A stretch of 64,000 nt of DNA from an uncultured Pirellulaceae bacterium (GCA_938083195.1 CALKCK010000041.1:32511-96510); one strand, 5' to 3'; positions 27,543 to 37,654 are shown, counted from the first letter of the stretch. Notes: generated by a model from the sequence alone, not told the origin. Translations and numbers: made by a program.

Positions 27543-28646
27543 ATGACCAAGACGACTTCCCGAGTATTTAATTTTTCAGCAGGGCCAGCCACACTTCCCG
27601 AGGTCGTTCTCGAGCAAATTCAAAGTGAAATGCTCTCCCTTCCTGGCGTTGGTTCAAGTGTTCTTGAAATTAGCCATCGAAGTAAGGATTTTGATGCGAT
27701 CCTCGATGACGCAACATCACGCATCGCCCAACTTACTAATCTACCAGACACCCACGAAATACTCTTTTTGCAAGGCGGCAGCGCTCTGCAAAATGTGATG
27801 ATGCCGATGAACTTTTTAACTGAAAAGAGTCAAACAGCAGATGTCATCGTTACAGGGGCATGGGGTAAAAAAACAGCGGCTGAGATTTCTCGATTCGGGA
27901 AACTCAACATTGCCTGGGATGGTAAAGACTCTAACTACAACAACGTGCCCAAGCAGAATGAACTCAAATTGACTCCCAACGCGGCCTATTGCCACTTAAC
28001 CTCCAATGAAACCATTCACGGAGTCAAGTATTGGGATTTGCCTGAGACTGGAAACGTCCCCTTGCTGGTGGACAAATCTTCCGATCTTTTTTCTGAGCCT
28101 ATCGACATCGAAAAATACGGTTTAATTTATGCCTGTGCTCAGAAAAATGCTGGTATCGCCGGCGTGAATGTTTTGATTTTGAAAAAGGAATTACTAGATC
28201 GATGTGATGATCGCTTGCCAAGCTATCTAGATTATTCAAAGCATTCAAAAGCTGGCTCACGATTTAATACGCCGCCAACATTTGCAATTTATGTAACTGG
28301 TCTCGTATGTAAATGGTTACAAGAAGAAATGGGCGGCTTGGCAAACATCAGTCAATTTAATCAAGATAAAGCAAATCTTCTGTACACCGTGATTGACCAA
28401 AGCAATGGTTTTTACAAAGGTCACGCGGCAAAGGATGACCGATCAATCATGAACGTCGTATTCACGCTGGGAACCGAAGATTTAGAATCCCAATTTCTGT
28501 CCGAAGCGACTCAGTCTGACATGACCACGCTGAAAGGACACAGAAGCCTCGGTGGGATTCGAGCTTCGATCTATAACGCCATGCCAATCGAGGGCGTTGA
28601 ATCACTCGCCCAATTCATGACAGATTTCGCTCAGAAAAACGGTTAA
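27543..28646 (+). CDS. serC: Phosphoserine aminotransferase
   Basis: PLP transaminase converting 3-phosphohydroxypyruvate to 3-phosphoserine with glutamate. 367 aa, the usual length. Seen: FNFSAGPATLPE at the N-terminus, SHRSKDF, the PLP-proximal segment FLQGGSALQN, the PLP lysine in LLVDKSSDLFSEP, and the C-terminal GHRSLGGIRASIYNAMP. Seventeen bases ahead of serA, so the two catalyse successive steps from one transcript. Confidence 0.97.
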   Translation: MTKTTSRVFNFSAGPATLPEVVLEQIQSEMLSLPGVGSSVLEISHRSKDFDAILDDATSRIAQLTNLPDTHEILFLQGGSALQNVMMPMNFLTEKSQTADVIVTGAWGKKTAAEISRFGKLNIAWDGKDSNYNNVPKQNELKLTPNAAYCHLTSNETIHGVKYWDLPETGNVPLLVDKSSDLFSEPIDIEKYGLIYACAQKNAGIAGVNVLILKKELLDRCDDRLPSYLDYSKHSKAGSRFNTPPTFAIYVTGLVCKWLQEEMGGLANISQFNQDKANLLYTVIDQSNGFYKGHAAKDDRSIMNVVFTLGTEDLESQFLSEATQSDMTTLKGHRSLGGIRASIYNAMPIEGVESLAQFMTDFAQKNG

Positions 28647-28663
28647 CAAAGGACGGAACCCAT

Positions 28664-30340
28664 ATGTCTGTTGCCACCCAACCACCGCTGCAAACCTCTT
28701 CAAAATCGAAAGACGACCAAATGGCGCGTATCATTGTTCTCGACGACCTCGCTACAGAGGGCCTGGCCAAACTGGAAGCCGCAGAAGGCATTTCCTTTGA
28801 CATCAAAATTGGTCTCAAAGGTGAGGAACTTCGCGAGGCACTTACCCACTACGACGGTGCCGTCTGCCGCAGCGGAGTGAAAATCACAGCCGAAACGCTT
28901 GAGGGAAATAAATCACTCAAGGCCATCGTTCGAGCAGGGGTCGGAACAGACAACATCGACAAACCCGCTGCAACGCTGCTGGGAATCGTCGTCATGAACA
29001 CGCCTGCTGGCAACACCATTAGCACGGCCGAACATACGATGGCGCTCCTGCTTGGCCTCTCTCGTAAAATTGGGCCTGCCTACTCAAGCTTACAAGCTGG
29101 CCGGTGGGATCGAAAGAAATTCAAAGGTTCCCAAGTCAGCGGCAAAACACTTGGTATCGTCGGGCTCGGTCGAATTGGCTTAGAAGTCGCCTCGCGAGCT
29201 CGAGCGTTTGGAATGGATGTTATTGGCTATGACCCTTTCCTCTCTTCCGAACGAGCCGAGGATCTGGGCATCACTAAAGTCGCTCAAGTGAGTGACCTTC
29301 TGCCAAAAATTGATTACCTAACCGTACACACACCTTTAACCCCGGAAACCAAGGGGCTGATTGGCCACGAAGAAGTGAAGTTAATGAAACCGAACGCAAG
29401 GTTAGTTAATTGTGCTCGTGGTGGGATCTACGATAACGATGCCTTAATCGCGGGACTGGAATCTGGGCAACTGGGTGGGGTTGCGCTCGACGTTTACCCA
29501 GAAGAACCATGTACCGACAACCCTCTCTTTCAAATGGACAATGTTCTGTGCACGCCGCATCTGGGCGCGAGCACCGACGAAGCTCAAATCGAAGTTGCGG
29601 TAGAGGCCGTTGACTTACTGGTTAATTTTTTAACCACCGGCGAAATTAAGTCTGCGGTCAACACAATTTCACTTGATCCAAAAACACTCAACGATCTCCG
29701 AAGCCATCTCGACGTTGCTCACCGCCTGGGCGTCCTTTTGGGGCAGTGGCACGGCGCAGCAATCGAAAAATGCGAACTCGAATTCCAGGGCGAGATTTCA
29801 GAAAAAGACACTCGGCCTTTAGTCTCAGCATTCTGTGCTGGATTACTCGGGCACGTAACCGACGATGCCAACATTATCAACGCCGAGATGCTTTGTCGCG
29901 AGCGTGGCATCGATATTTCCCGGACTTCTAATTCAGACACGGGTGACTTCAGCAGCTCTATCACCGCCACCGTTTCCGGTGAAAACGTCACGAGGACTGC
30001 AACGGGAACCCTGTTTGGAAAAAGCATGCCTCGGCTAGTCCGTTTGGACGAGTACCGGACCGAAACTTACATGGATGGAAATCTTTTGATCTTCAACCAC
30101 TCGGATATTCCCGGAATCATCGGCTATGTCGGCAGCGTGCTTGCTGAGGAACAGGTCAATATCGCCCAGATGGCGGTAGGACGTGAGGGCGATCAGGGCG
30201 GATCGGCCATCGGTATTCTCAATGTGGATTCCATCGTTTCCACCCCCACACTTCAACGTGTCCTTGAAAACGACGCCATTGATTCGGTGCACCTGATCAA
30301 TCTCCCGGCGTTCGATGAACTTCCGGACTGGCTGGTTTAA
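28664..30340 (+). CDS. serA: D-3-phosphoglycerate dehydrogenase (long form)
   Basis: First step of serine synthesis. 558 aa with the NAD-binding domain GIVGLGRIGLEVASRAR, catalytic Arg (NCARGGIYD), Glu (DVYPEEPC) and His (TPHLGAST). An ASB substrate-binding domain and a C-terminal ACT-type domain (FNHSDIPGIIGYVGSVL) follow, as in the long class. An AAAGGACGG site precedes ATG 28664; the family-like start MARIIVLDD would be ATG 28721 but has no clear site. The ACT domain implies feedback by serine, though that is family knowledge. Confidence 0.96.
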   Translation: MSVATQPPLQTSSKSKDDQMARIIVLDDLATEGLAKLEAAEGISFDIKIGLKGEELREALTHYDGAVCRSGVKITAETLEGNKSLKAIVRAGVGTDNIDKPAATLLGIVVMNTPAGNTISTAEHTMALLLGLSRKIGPAYSSLQAGRWDRKKFKGSQVSGKTLGIVGLGRIGLEVASRARAFGMDVIGYDPFLSSERAEDLGITKVAQVSDLLPKIDYLTVHTPLTPETKGLIGHEEVKLMKPNARLVNCARGGIYDNDALIAGLESGQLGGVALDVYPEEPCTDNPLFQMDNVLCTPHLGASTDEAQIEVAVEAVDLLVNFLTTGEIKSAVNTISLDPKTLNDLRSHLDVAHRLGVLLGQWHGAAIEKCELEFQGEISEKDTRPLVSAFCAGLLGHVTDDANIINAEMLCRERGIDISRTSNSDTGDFSSSITATVSGENVTRTATGTLFGKSMPRLVRLDEYRTETYMDGNLLIFNHSDIPGIIGYVGSVLAEEQVNIAQMAVGREGDQGGSAIGILNVDSIVSTPTLQRVLENDAIDSVHLINLPAFDELPDWLV

Positions 30341-30386
30341 GACCAGCAAATCTGACCAAACCCAAAAAATTTATCTAATTACGATC

Positions 30387-30422
30387 AAAGCCCACGGCTC
30401 TCGTTTGAGCCGCGGGCTTTTT
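30387..30422 (+). terminator. Rho-independent terminator after serA
   Basis: AAAGCCC-A-CGGCTC (30387-30400), loop TCGTTT, GAGCCG-C-GGGCTTT (30407-30420), then T. Strong stem with one mismatch and a short T run, about 50 bases after the stop codon. It closes the serC-serA unit. Confidence 0.9.
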
Positions 30423-30457
30423 CGTCGACATCTCCAAGGTCTCCAACTAGTCTAGAA

Positions 30458-31897
30458 ATGGTATCTGCCGATCTGGCCTTTGATTCTAACTTCATTTCGT
30501 ATTACTTTTTAACGACCATGAATCTTGTTATTGGTGCGGTGATTGTGCTCACGCTGCTTGGCAGTGAACTTACTGGCGCCGAACCTGTCAAACACGAACA
30601 ACTTTGGCTAACCATATTCATGGTAGGCGTCTTGGCAATTCTAGTTCCGGGTCTCGCGATATTTCAAACCTATTTCGTTTCGATTCAAGTCCCACTCAAT
30701 CAGATAGACAACAAACAGCGCGATCAAGTCATCGCACGACTCTCAGCATGCCACAGCGCTGTTTGGCTATCTGCAAGCCTCGCCACGGTTTGGGCTATTC
30801 GCTGGCAAGATGTTGTGCGTGGAACTTGGCAACTCGATCGCTGGCCTTTACTCGATGAATTCTTCATTTTGCTGCCAGTAGTTTTTTCATTATTCACGTC
30901 ATGGATAATCTTCTCTAACCTAAGCAGACAAAGATCAAAAACGGATTCGCTGTATTTTTCAATGAAAAGAAAAATTGGGTTAACCTGCATTCGGTTCCAG
31001 TCCTGCCTGCTCTTTGTAATATTTCCTGCAGCAACGATCATTCTAATTCGAGATCTTGAACCCTATCTCGCGTCCTTCAACGCATACGAAAAATCTGCAA
31101 GCTTCGCGGTTCTACTCGTGACCCTCGCTACCGGCCTTCCATTGCTTCTATTAACAGCGTGCTCACATACGAATTTCAAAGACCCAATACTTGAAAACCA
31201 AATCAAAACCATATTCACCCAAAACAGAATCTCCTTGAGACGAATGCGAATTTGGCGAACGGGAAACCAAGTCGCCAACGCCGCCGTCGTTGGTCTCATC
31301 CCTCGCTACCGGATGCTAATCCTCTCTGACCAACTGTTAAACATATTCCCACGAAATGAAGTTCTCGCTATTGCCAGACATGAGGCCGGGCACGTGATGC
31401 TCTGGCACACATTTACACGACTTAGCTTTATCACTATTCCAGTATTGGCAATTGTTCAAGCACAGCCCCAATTGGCCAGCTTGTCGTTCCCTATTTTTGC
31501 CGGTGGGCCGCTGGAATGGACCGGTAAAGCCATAACTTTACTGCCAATCGGGATTTATCTGGCGTTCCTCTTGATCAGCCTCCCCTGGATATCACATCAA
31601 ATGGAACACGAAGCCGATATTTTTGCCTGCCAAAACCAAAGTTCGAGTGAAGCCGAACCTGATTCAGATTACACGAACGATCTAAGAAACGCTTTGCTGC
31701 GTCTTGCTGCATTAGGCAGGGGGTATTACGAAAAACAAACACTGCTCCACCCAAGTCTTAAACAACGGATTGAATTAATTGAAAAAATAGAATCGAGCCC
31801 CAACAAGATCAATCAATTTAAACGCTCGTTTTCAAGACGCCGAAATTTCGTGCTCATTTCTTTCGCCGTCATCTGGGTTTCACTAACGTTGCTGTAA
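30458..31897 (+). CDS. Membrane M48-type zinc metalloprotease
   Basis: 479 aa, peptidase family M48 (HtpX/Ste24-like). The zinc motif HExxH reads ARHEAGHVMLWH and the third ligand Glu lies in HQMEHEADIFA. There are many hydrophobic segments: several before the zinc motif, and two or more after it surrounding it in the membrane. A cytoplasmic active site and inner-membrane location fit the family. No partner is next to it. Possible role in membrane-protein quality control, inferred from family only. Confidence 0.85.
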   Translation: MVSADLAFDSNFISYYFLTTMNLVIGAVIVLTLLGSELTGAEPVKHEQLWLTIFMVGVLAILVPGLAIFQTYFVSIQVPLNQIDNKQRDQVIARLSACHSAVWLSASLATVWAIRWQDVVRGTWQLDRWPLLDEFFILLPVVFSLFTSWIIFSNLSRQRSKTDSLYFSMKRKIGLTCIRFQSCLLFVIFPAATIILIRDLEPYLASFNAYEKSASFAVLLVTLATGLPLLLLTACSHTNFKDPILENQIKTIFTQNRISLRRMRIWRTGNQVANAAVVGLIPRYRMLILSDQLLNIFPRNEVLAIARHEAGHVMLWHTFTRLSFITIPVLAIVQAQPQLASLSFPIFAGGPLEWTGKAITLLPIGIYLAFLLISLPWISHQMEHEADIFACQNQSSSEAEPDSDYTNDLRNALLRLAALGRGYYEKQTLLHPSLKQRIELIEKIESSPNKINQFKRSFSRRRNFVLISFAVIWVSLTLL

Positions 31898-32008
31898 ACA
31901 GAATTTTTCAATTTGGCGATCAGGAATCGTGCATCTAAAGAACGAATTTGCCTGTCCTTCTCCCCTTTAATACTCGATCGCCAGACGGACGGATCCAAGC
32001 AAAAAAAA

Positions 32009-32030
32009 AGCGACGCTTTGCAGCGTCGCT
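32009..32030. terminator. Two-way terminator between convergent genes
   Basis: Perfect stem AGCGACGC (32009-32016) with GCGTCGCT (32023-32030), loop TTTGCA. A run of nine A precedes it and a T-rich run follows, so it can work for both the protease gene (+) and the secreted-protein gene (-). Confidence 0.93.
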
Positions 32031-32055
32031 CTCTATTTTTTAATTACTGGTCAAA

Positions 32056-33090
32056 CTAGAAACCACCTCCAGATTGTCCGCCCATTTGCAACAGCATTGG
32101 CAGATTCTCCATTTGCTTACCAAGGAAATCTCCCAAGCCCTGGGGAGCTGGGATTTTGACAAGTACTTCTCGGCCAGTCCCCCTCGCTTTAAGTGCCTTA
32201 CTGATCACCCCCAGCATTTTGGCTGCATCGGGATCCGTGCCTTCAACCATGGGCATGAATTGTTGTATCCCGACCTTTGCCAACCCCAACATCGCATCGA
32301 CACCACTTCGTAGCTCTTTAGCTTTTCCCTCATCCACCCCGGTTGCCTTAATCGTCAAAAGATCTTTTTCGTCCATCCCAATCATGATTGAAAGATCTTG
32401 TACGTTGTTGATCAAATCGATGAATGCTCCCGCAGGCCCATTGCCGCCAGCCTGTTGCTTGCCCATCTCAACTAATTCACTCACTAATCCCCTAGCACCT
32501 GAAAAATCCATCGCCATGCGAATGGGAACTTCCGGAGAGTCTTTCGCAGCCGACATCAAATTGTCAGTTAACAATTTCCGGTTCGGATGAAAAAGGTATT
32601 TTTTGGTACCAAGTTCGACTGTCTTAGAATCAACAACCTGCATGAATACTAAGCCTGCCGGAACGGGACCATCCGCGGGCATTTCGTAAAACGTCTTCCC
32701 ATCGTTTTCAACTTTTTTAGCTGATTTGGAATCCATCTCTGCGAGCAGTCTATCGACGGCAGTTTCCGTATTGAAATAAACTTTCACAAAGAAATCAAAT
32801 TTGACCTCACCAAATTGGGCCATCATAGCCTCCTGCATACTTTGAGGCAGGCTCATCGCTCCGAACACACGGTCGATTTCATTTGGACTTGGCTCATCTT
32901 CCGAAGCTACCCCCGAAAGCTGGGCTTCCATCTCGAGCTTTTTTCCCAGCACACTATTTCGCATGTCATCTACACGCAAATCAAATACAAACACTGCTTT
33001 GTCTTTTTCATCAAGCGTGCCAGTCTGAGCTAACAACGATGAGCAAGCCATCGTTAGTAACAGAAAAAATGAAGATGCAAAAACTCGCAT
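32056..33090 (-). CDS. Secreted hypothetical protein
   Basis: About 344 aa. Signal peptide ASSFFLLLTMACSSLLAQ at the N-terminus, cleavage probably after LLA-Q. The mature part is mixed alpha/beta with no motif I recognise; similar secreted proteins are common in planctomycetes. Start: ATG 33090 has GAGGAG upstream, whereas the frame opens 36 bases earlier. Shares a two-way terminator with the M48 gene. An envelope or periplasmic role is the only safe inference. Confidence 0.7.
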   Translation of the reverse strand: MRVFASSFFLLLTMACSSLLAQTGTLDEKDKAVFVFDLRVDDMRNSVLGKKLEMEAQLSGVASEDEPSPNEIDRVFGAMSLPQSMQEAMMAQFGEVKFDFFVKVYFNTETAVDRLLAEMDSKSAKKVENDGKTFYEMPADGPVPAGLVFMQVVDSKTVELGTKKYLFHPNRKLLTDNLMSAAKDSPEVPIRMAMDFSGARGLVSELVEMGKQQAGGNGPAGAFIDLINNVQDLSIMIGMDEKDLLTIKATGVDEGKAKELRSGVDAMLGLAKVGIQQFMPMVEGTDPDAAKMLGVISKALKARGTGREVLVKIPAPQGLGDFLGKQMENLPMLLQMGGQSGGGF

Positions 33091-33187
33091 GCCTAAACTC
33101 CTCGTGGTTTCAAAAAAAAATTGCAAGAATGCCCCTGGATACCAGAGGCCGCTATTAAATAGGGAAGCATTAAAGCATACCCTGTTT

Positions 33188-36061
33188 TCAGTCAGAATGT
33201 TTCGATTTAATTAAATCCAACGCCGCCTGCAGCGCGTCGTCTATTTTAGCTGGGTTTTTACCACCAGCTTGGGCTAAGTCAGGCTTACCGCCTCCTCGCC
33301 CATCTACGACAGATGCTACTTCGCGAATCCAATTACCAGCACTGTATCCCCGTTCAACAAGATCCCGAGTCATTCCAGCGGACAGCATCACCTCAGAATC
33401 GCCAGAACTGGACACCAACAGAATCGCCGCAGGGTTCGTCTTCTTACGAATTTGGTCAATCAGTTGAACCATTAATCCGCGATTAGCATTGGGCAGTTGG
33501 TGAGTAATGACCCTAACATCACCGACCAATTCCGCGGCAGCAATTAACTCATCTACGTCCACATTGCCAGCCTCGCTCAACTTCTCAAGCTGCTTCTCAA
33601 GTGAGCCAACCTCTTGCAACATTACATGAACGCGATCTGCCACCTGAAGAACTGGAACGTTAAGGGCTCGGGCTGTATGCCGCATAATACTACGCAATTC
33701 AAAATAATCTGCATTAGTCGCCTCAGCCGATTCATGCTTCTCAAAAGTCAACGAAACCTCCGATGACTTACGACCCGAACTAAGCTGTTTCTTGAGGGTC
33801 TTCACTTGCTGACTAAGATGAGTCACCGCAACCGGAACGTCAGTCCAGACGACCGATAGATCTGCAGCCAACTTACGACAATCCTCCATAATTCGAATTT
33901 GGTTTTCCTTTGCCTTGACTCCCGTCCAGGCGTGGATGCGGCGGGTTCCCGCTCCCATGTTTTCTTCCGAATAGATTTCAAACGCATCTACGTTACCCGA
34001 GTTGGTGACATGGATTCCTCCGCACAGCTCTTTACTGAATTCGCCGATGGATACCATTCGCACGGGATCAGGATACTTCTCGCCAAACAACATCATTGCC
34101 CCTTGCTCACGAGCGTCAGACAACGGCAAGATTTCGGCTGTCACAGGCACGGCAGCACGAATCTTTTCAATCGTTTGTTGTTCGATCAAAGCCAGTTGTT
34201 CCTCCGGCACAGCATCCATATTGGCAAAATCAAACCGAAGCACATCATCAATCACTCGAGAGCCACGTTGTTGAGCATGCTCGCCAAGATGCTCTTGCAG
34301 AGCGTGGTGCAACATATGGGTGGCACTATGTGCCCGGCAAATTCCTTGCCTGCGTTCTTCATCGACATGTGCCCGAATCTCGTCTCCGAGAGAGAGTGTT
34401 CCCCCTGTCATGTGACCGGAGTGAATAATGAGCCCGCCATCTTTCTGGGTATCCTCTACTTGAAACTTACCGGTCGCGCCTTCAATCCAACCGGTATCAC
34501 CAACCTGACCGCCAGATTCCCCATAAAATGGGGTTTCCTGCAAAACGATGAACTGTTTCCCCTCAAGCACCTCCATCGATTCACACATCTGCTGCTTGAC
34601 AACCCTCTTTTCCGAAATTTGATTCTTCACCCGTTCCATTACTTCGGTGACTTCTTCAAACTCGAAATACATCCCGATAATTGAACTTTGCAATTCAGAT
34701 GACTCGTAGCCCGAAAACAGCGTCGACTTATGCTCTTTTTTGATTTCATCGAGAGGGCCAGCATCGCCCATGACGGTTTTCTCGCCGGTATTACTCACGT
34801 CACCGTGCTCTAGCATCCATTTTTCAAATTCAGCCCAATCAAAACTTAAACCGTGATGCTCCGCCACAGATTCGGCAATCGTGGGAGGCACACCATGGGT
34901 TTGATAGACATCAGCGACTCGCTGAGCATCCAGTTTCGTCTGTCCGTTAGCCATCGCCTCTTGAACGATTTTTTCAACGCGGGGAATTCCGCGATCGATC
35001 ACAGAATAGAAACTTTTTTCCTCTTCTTCCACTACTGCAACGACGCGCCCAACCGACTCGCGAAGCTCTGGATAGGGCGTCCCCAACTGTTCAACAACTG
35101 CTGGCACCAATTGAAAAAGAAATGGATCGCGAAGCCCCATGTCGTATCCCTGCAACACCGCGCGACGAAGGAGGACCCGCACCACCGATTCTTCTGCTTT
35201 CGCGCCCGGGTAAACATTCTCATGAATAGCAACCGAGCAAGCGCGAATGTGGTCGGTAATCCGGCGTAACCGGCGGCCATTATCTGACTTAGCTTCATAC
35301 TTAACGCCGCATACCTCTGCCGCAGCATTCACAATCGGCATCAGAGTATCAATATGAAAGTTGGTGGAAACGCCTTGGAGTGTGGCAGCGGTACGCTCTA
35401 AGCCCATCCCAGTGTCAATATTTTTATTGGGAAGGGGAAGCAAGTTATTGGGCGGATCACCTTCTCGATCAAATTGTGTGAATACAAGATTCCAAATTTC
35501 GCACTCTGGGCCTTCGTCGGGGTGATAAAAGATTTCACTACAAGGTCCACACACGCCATCCGGCCCAGCCGAAGGTGCACTCGCTGGCCAAAAATTTTCC
35601 TTTTCATCGAGTCTTCTAATTCGATTCAAAGGTAGCCCAAGCTCATTGTGCCAAATGTTCGAGGCCTCGTCGTCATCCAGATAAACCGTGACAGACAGAC
35701 GATCTTTTTCTAAGCCAAGCCATTTTGATTCGGTTAAAAACTCCCAAGCCCAATGAATGGCTTCCCGCTTGAAATAATCTCCAAAGCTAAAATTCCCAAG
35801 CATCTCAAAAAATGTATGGTGGTAGGCAGTCCGACCAACATTCTCGATATCACCCGTTCTCAGACACTTCTGAGAGCTCGTGGCACGGGTGAAATCCAGC
35901 TCGACTTTCCCAAGAAAATGGTCCTTAAATTGGTTCATTCCAGCCGGCGTAAAGAGCACCGATTTATCCCACTTTGGGACCATCACATCACTCGGACAAA
36001 CCGTGTGGCCTTTTGTTTGAAAAAATTCGAGATATTTGGATCTTAATTCGTCGGTTTTCAT
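33188..36061 (-). CDS. alaS: Alanyl-tRNA synthetase
   Basis: Charges tRNA-Ala. 957 aa, somewhat longer than the usual ~875. Class II catalytic core at the N-terminus (FFQTKGHTVCPSD, TSSQKCLRTGDIENVGRT, HHTFFEMLGNFSFGDYF). The editing domain has HSATHMLHHALQ and the zinc/Cys segment KELCGGIHVTNSGNV. The C-terminal oligomerisation/Ala domain ends with GRGGGKPDLAQAGG. The extra length lies mainly in the middle editing/linker part. An unusual pair of overlapping inverted repeats lies upstream. Confidence 0.96.
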   Translation of the reverse strand: MKTDELRSKYLEFFQTKGHTVCPSDVMVPKWDKSVLFTPAGMNQFKDHFLGKVELDFTRATSSQKCLRTGDIENVGRTAYHHTFFEMLGNFSFGDYFKREAIHWAWEFLTESKWLGLEKDRLSVTVYLDDDEASNIWHNELGLPLNRIRRLDEKENFWPASAPSAGPDGVCGPCSEIFYHPDEGPECEIWNLVFTQFDREGDPPNNLLPLPNKNIDTGMGLERTAATLQGVSTNFHIDTLMPIVNAAAEVCGVKYEAKSDNGRRLRRITDHIRACSVAIHENVYPGAKAEESVVRVLLRRAVLQGYDMGLRDPFLFQLVPAVVEQLGTPYPELRESVGRVVAVVEEEEKSFYSVIDRGIPRVEKIVQEAMANGQTKLDAQRVADVYQTHGVPPTIAESVAEHHGLSFDWAEFEKWMLEHGDVSNTGEKTVMGDAGPLDEIKKEHKSTLFSGYESSELQSSIIGMYFEFEEVTEVMERVKNQISEKRVVKQQMCESMEVLEGKQFIVLQETPFYGESGGQVGDTGWIEGATGKFQVEDTQKDGGLIIHSGHMTGGTLSLGDEIRAHVDEERRQGICRAHSATHMLHHALQEHLGEHAQQRGSRVIDDVLRFDFANMDAVPEEQLALIEQQTIEKIRAAVPVTAEILPLSDAREQGAMMLFGEKYPDPVRMVSIGEFSKELCGGIHVTNSGNVDAFEIYSEENMGAGTRRIHAWTGVKAKENQIRIMEDCRKLAADLSVVWTDVPVAVTHLSQQVKTLKKQLSSGRKSSEVSLTFEKHESAEATNADYFELRSIMRHTARALNVPVLQVADRVHVMLQEVGSLEKQLEKLSEAGNVDVDELIAAAELVGDVRVITHQLPNANRGLMVQLIDQIRKKTNPAAILLVSSSGDSEVMLSAGMTRDLVERGYSAGNWIREVASVVDGRGGGKPDLAQAGGKNPAKIDDALQAALDLIKSKHSD

Positions 36062-36150
36062 TGCTTTTTCCGGAAACTGGGCAGTTCAACCAATATATCG
36101 CCGAGAGGCCAAATCGACCAGAACGATCGCTTCATGTCGGATCAAATTTA

Positions 36151-36180
36151 GGATTTTAACGCGGTAAATCCTCGCGTTTT
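36151..36180 (-). promoter_or_regulatory. Overlapping inverted repeats upstream of alaS
   Basis: AGGATTT (36151-36157) pairs with AAATCCT (36167-36173), while AACGCG (36159-36164) pairs with CGCGTT (36174-36179). The two stems interleave, so they are mutually exclusive hairpins or a tight H-type pseudoknot. Located 90-118 bases ahead of alaS, between it and the PDZ-hydrolase stop. A leader control element, or the tail structure of the upstream gene, is possible. Confidence 0.4.
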
Positions 36181-36195
36181 TAGAAAACCGCTTCT

Positions 36196-37314
36196 CTAGA
36201 ACTGGTCCAAAAACTGCTCCACGGCTGACCAATAGCCAGGATGGTCTTCAAATTTAGTCCACAGCGCCCGGGCACCATGATTTCCATCCGTTTCAGGAAC
36301 GTAGGAAGTTTTCTCTTTGGCAGGGATAGCGTCAAAAACCGCTCTCCACTGGGGAGCCTCTGCTTTGGATGACGTAATAAATACGGGAACCTGAATCTTC
36401 AAAGCAGATTTCTCAATCCAACGATCGCCTTTGCCCTGGCTCGCAAAATACTCTCCCGGAGAAAAAGCCAACACTCCGTTTACAAGGCCTTGGTTTTCGC
36501 CAGCAATCCGAAGCACAAGCGATGAACTATATGAACTCCCCCATAAAATCATCTTTGCTTCCGGATAGTTTTTTCGAGCCCAGTTAATGGCGACGATTAT
36601 ATCTGCTTCCGCGTCGACAAACTCCGTCGTTTTATTTTGAGCGATTGCCCGTCGATGAGTCTCATTAACAACAGAATTCACTTTACCGCCTGACCGCTGA
36701 TCAATCGCGAGACACTGGTAACCTAACTTATTTAGCCGCGGAGCAATTTGACGGTACTCCCCTCGCGACCAACCCGCCTGATGACACAACACAATCATAG
36801 GTGCGTCGACATCCACCGATTTTCGATAAAGATCGGCGGCAATCGATACCCCATCCGGCGATTCAATGTTCACTCGCTTAAAATCTGCTCGCTTAAAATC
36901 TCCTCGCTTAGACGGAGATTTATCTATCTTCATTTTCGGCAATTCAGGGATCACCATTGGCCAATCCGTCAATTTAATTTTGACGGTGACAGATTGACCC
37001 GCTCGAACGACCTGAAACACAATTTCATCCCCCACACCATGTTTCGATGTCATCTCTTGAAATTGCCGCAGTGAACTTATTTGCCTGCCCTCAAAATTTG
37101 AAATTTGATCCCCGGACTTTAACTTCCCTTTCGCTGGAGAAGCGTCAACTGTTTTAATAACGACAATTCCTTGTCCATCATCAGCCATCTGATAATGCAC
37201 CCCTAAAAATCCACGATCATCCGCACCGCCAGATTGAGCGCTAACAGGATTATTAAAAAAACAAACGACAATTAAAGTAAACGTGCCAATCAGATTCGAC
37301 TTCAATACATGCAT
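36196..37314 (-). CDS. PDZ domain-alpha/beta hydrolase fusion, secreted
   Basis: About 372 aa from ATG 37314 (GAAAGG site upstream). Signal peptide (FTLIVVCFFNNPVSAQ). A PDZ-like domain (about 20-120) follows, with SPAKGKLKSGDQISNFEGR. Then comes an alpha/beta hydrolase: LCHQAGWSRGEYRQIAP with the oxyanion region, nucleophile serine in WGSSYSSSL, and the C-terminal histidine in TDGNHGARALW. The linker has repeat units (DFKRADFKR). A secreted esterase or peptidase is likely; substrate unknown. Confidence 0.8.
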   Translation of the reverse strand: MHVLKSNLIGTFTLIVVCFFNNPVSAQSGGADDRGFLGVHYQMADDGQGIVVIKTVDASPAKGKLKSGDQISNFEGRQISSLRQFQEMTSKHGVGDEIVFQVVRAGQSVTVKIKLTDWPMVIPELPKMKIDKSPSKRGDFKRADFKRVNIESPDGVSIAADLYRKSVDVDAPMIVLCHQAGWSRGEYRQIAPRLNKLGYQCLAIDQRSGGKVNSVVNETHRRAIAQNKTTEFVDAEADIIVAINWARKNYPEAKMILWGSSYSSSLVLRIAGENQGLVNGVLAFSPGEYFASQGKGDRWIEKSALKIQVPVFITSSKAEAPQWRAVFDAIPAKEKTSYVPETDGNHGARALWTKFEDHPGYWSAVEQFLDQF

Positions 37315-37512
37315 CGTCAACCTTTCAACAATCAGATTTAATCTGCCATCTTTACTAGACAACATTGTACTGTTTAAGAGCAGCACTCGAAAATCACCGG
37401 TCAAGTTTTTAACATGGCATTCACCAATCAATCGGCAAACACAGCCACTAAGTCACAACCTTCAGTGGCAATAAACTCCCAATTTCTGGAATAACAAGAC
37501 CAGATTCAGCAT

Positions 37513-37541
37513 AAAAAAAACCGGCCACATTGGGCCGGTCG
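37513..37541 (-). terminator. Rho-independent terminator of recA
   Basis: Read on the minus strand: ACCGGCC pairs with GGCCGGT (plus positions 37533-37539 and 37520-37526) on a 6-base loop, followed by a run of eight T (plus-strand A at 37513-37520). About 115 bases after the recA stop. Confidence 0.92.
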
Positions 37542-37654
37542 GGATCGGGGGGGGATCGGTTTACTTGATTCAGAAAATGGCGATTAGAATGCTAATCACC
37601 AATCATTCCTGCCTGAACAAGCCGTGCTATTTTGGTAAAAACGCACTCCAGTGG

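Noticed and set aside
27217..27546. 109-codon open frame ahead of serC as a gene
   Set aside because: It overlaps the serC start, has no family features or ribosome site, and covers the hairpin cluster.
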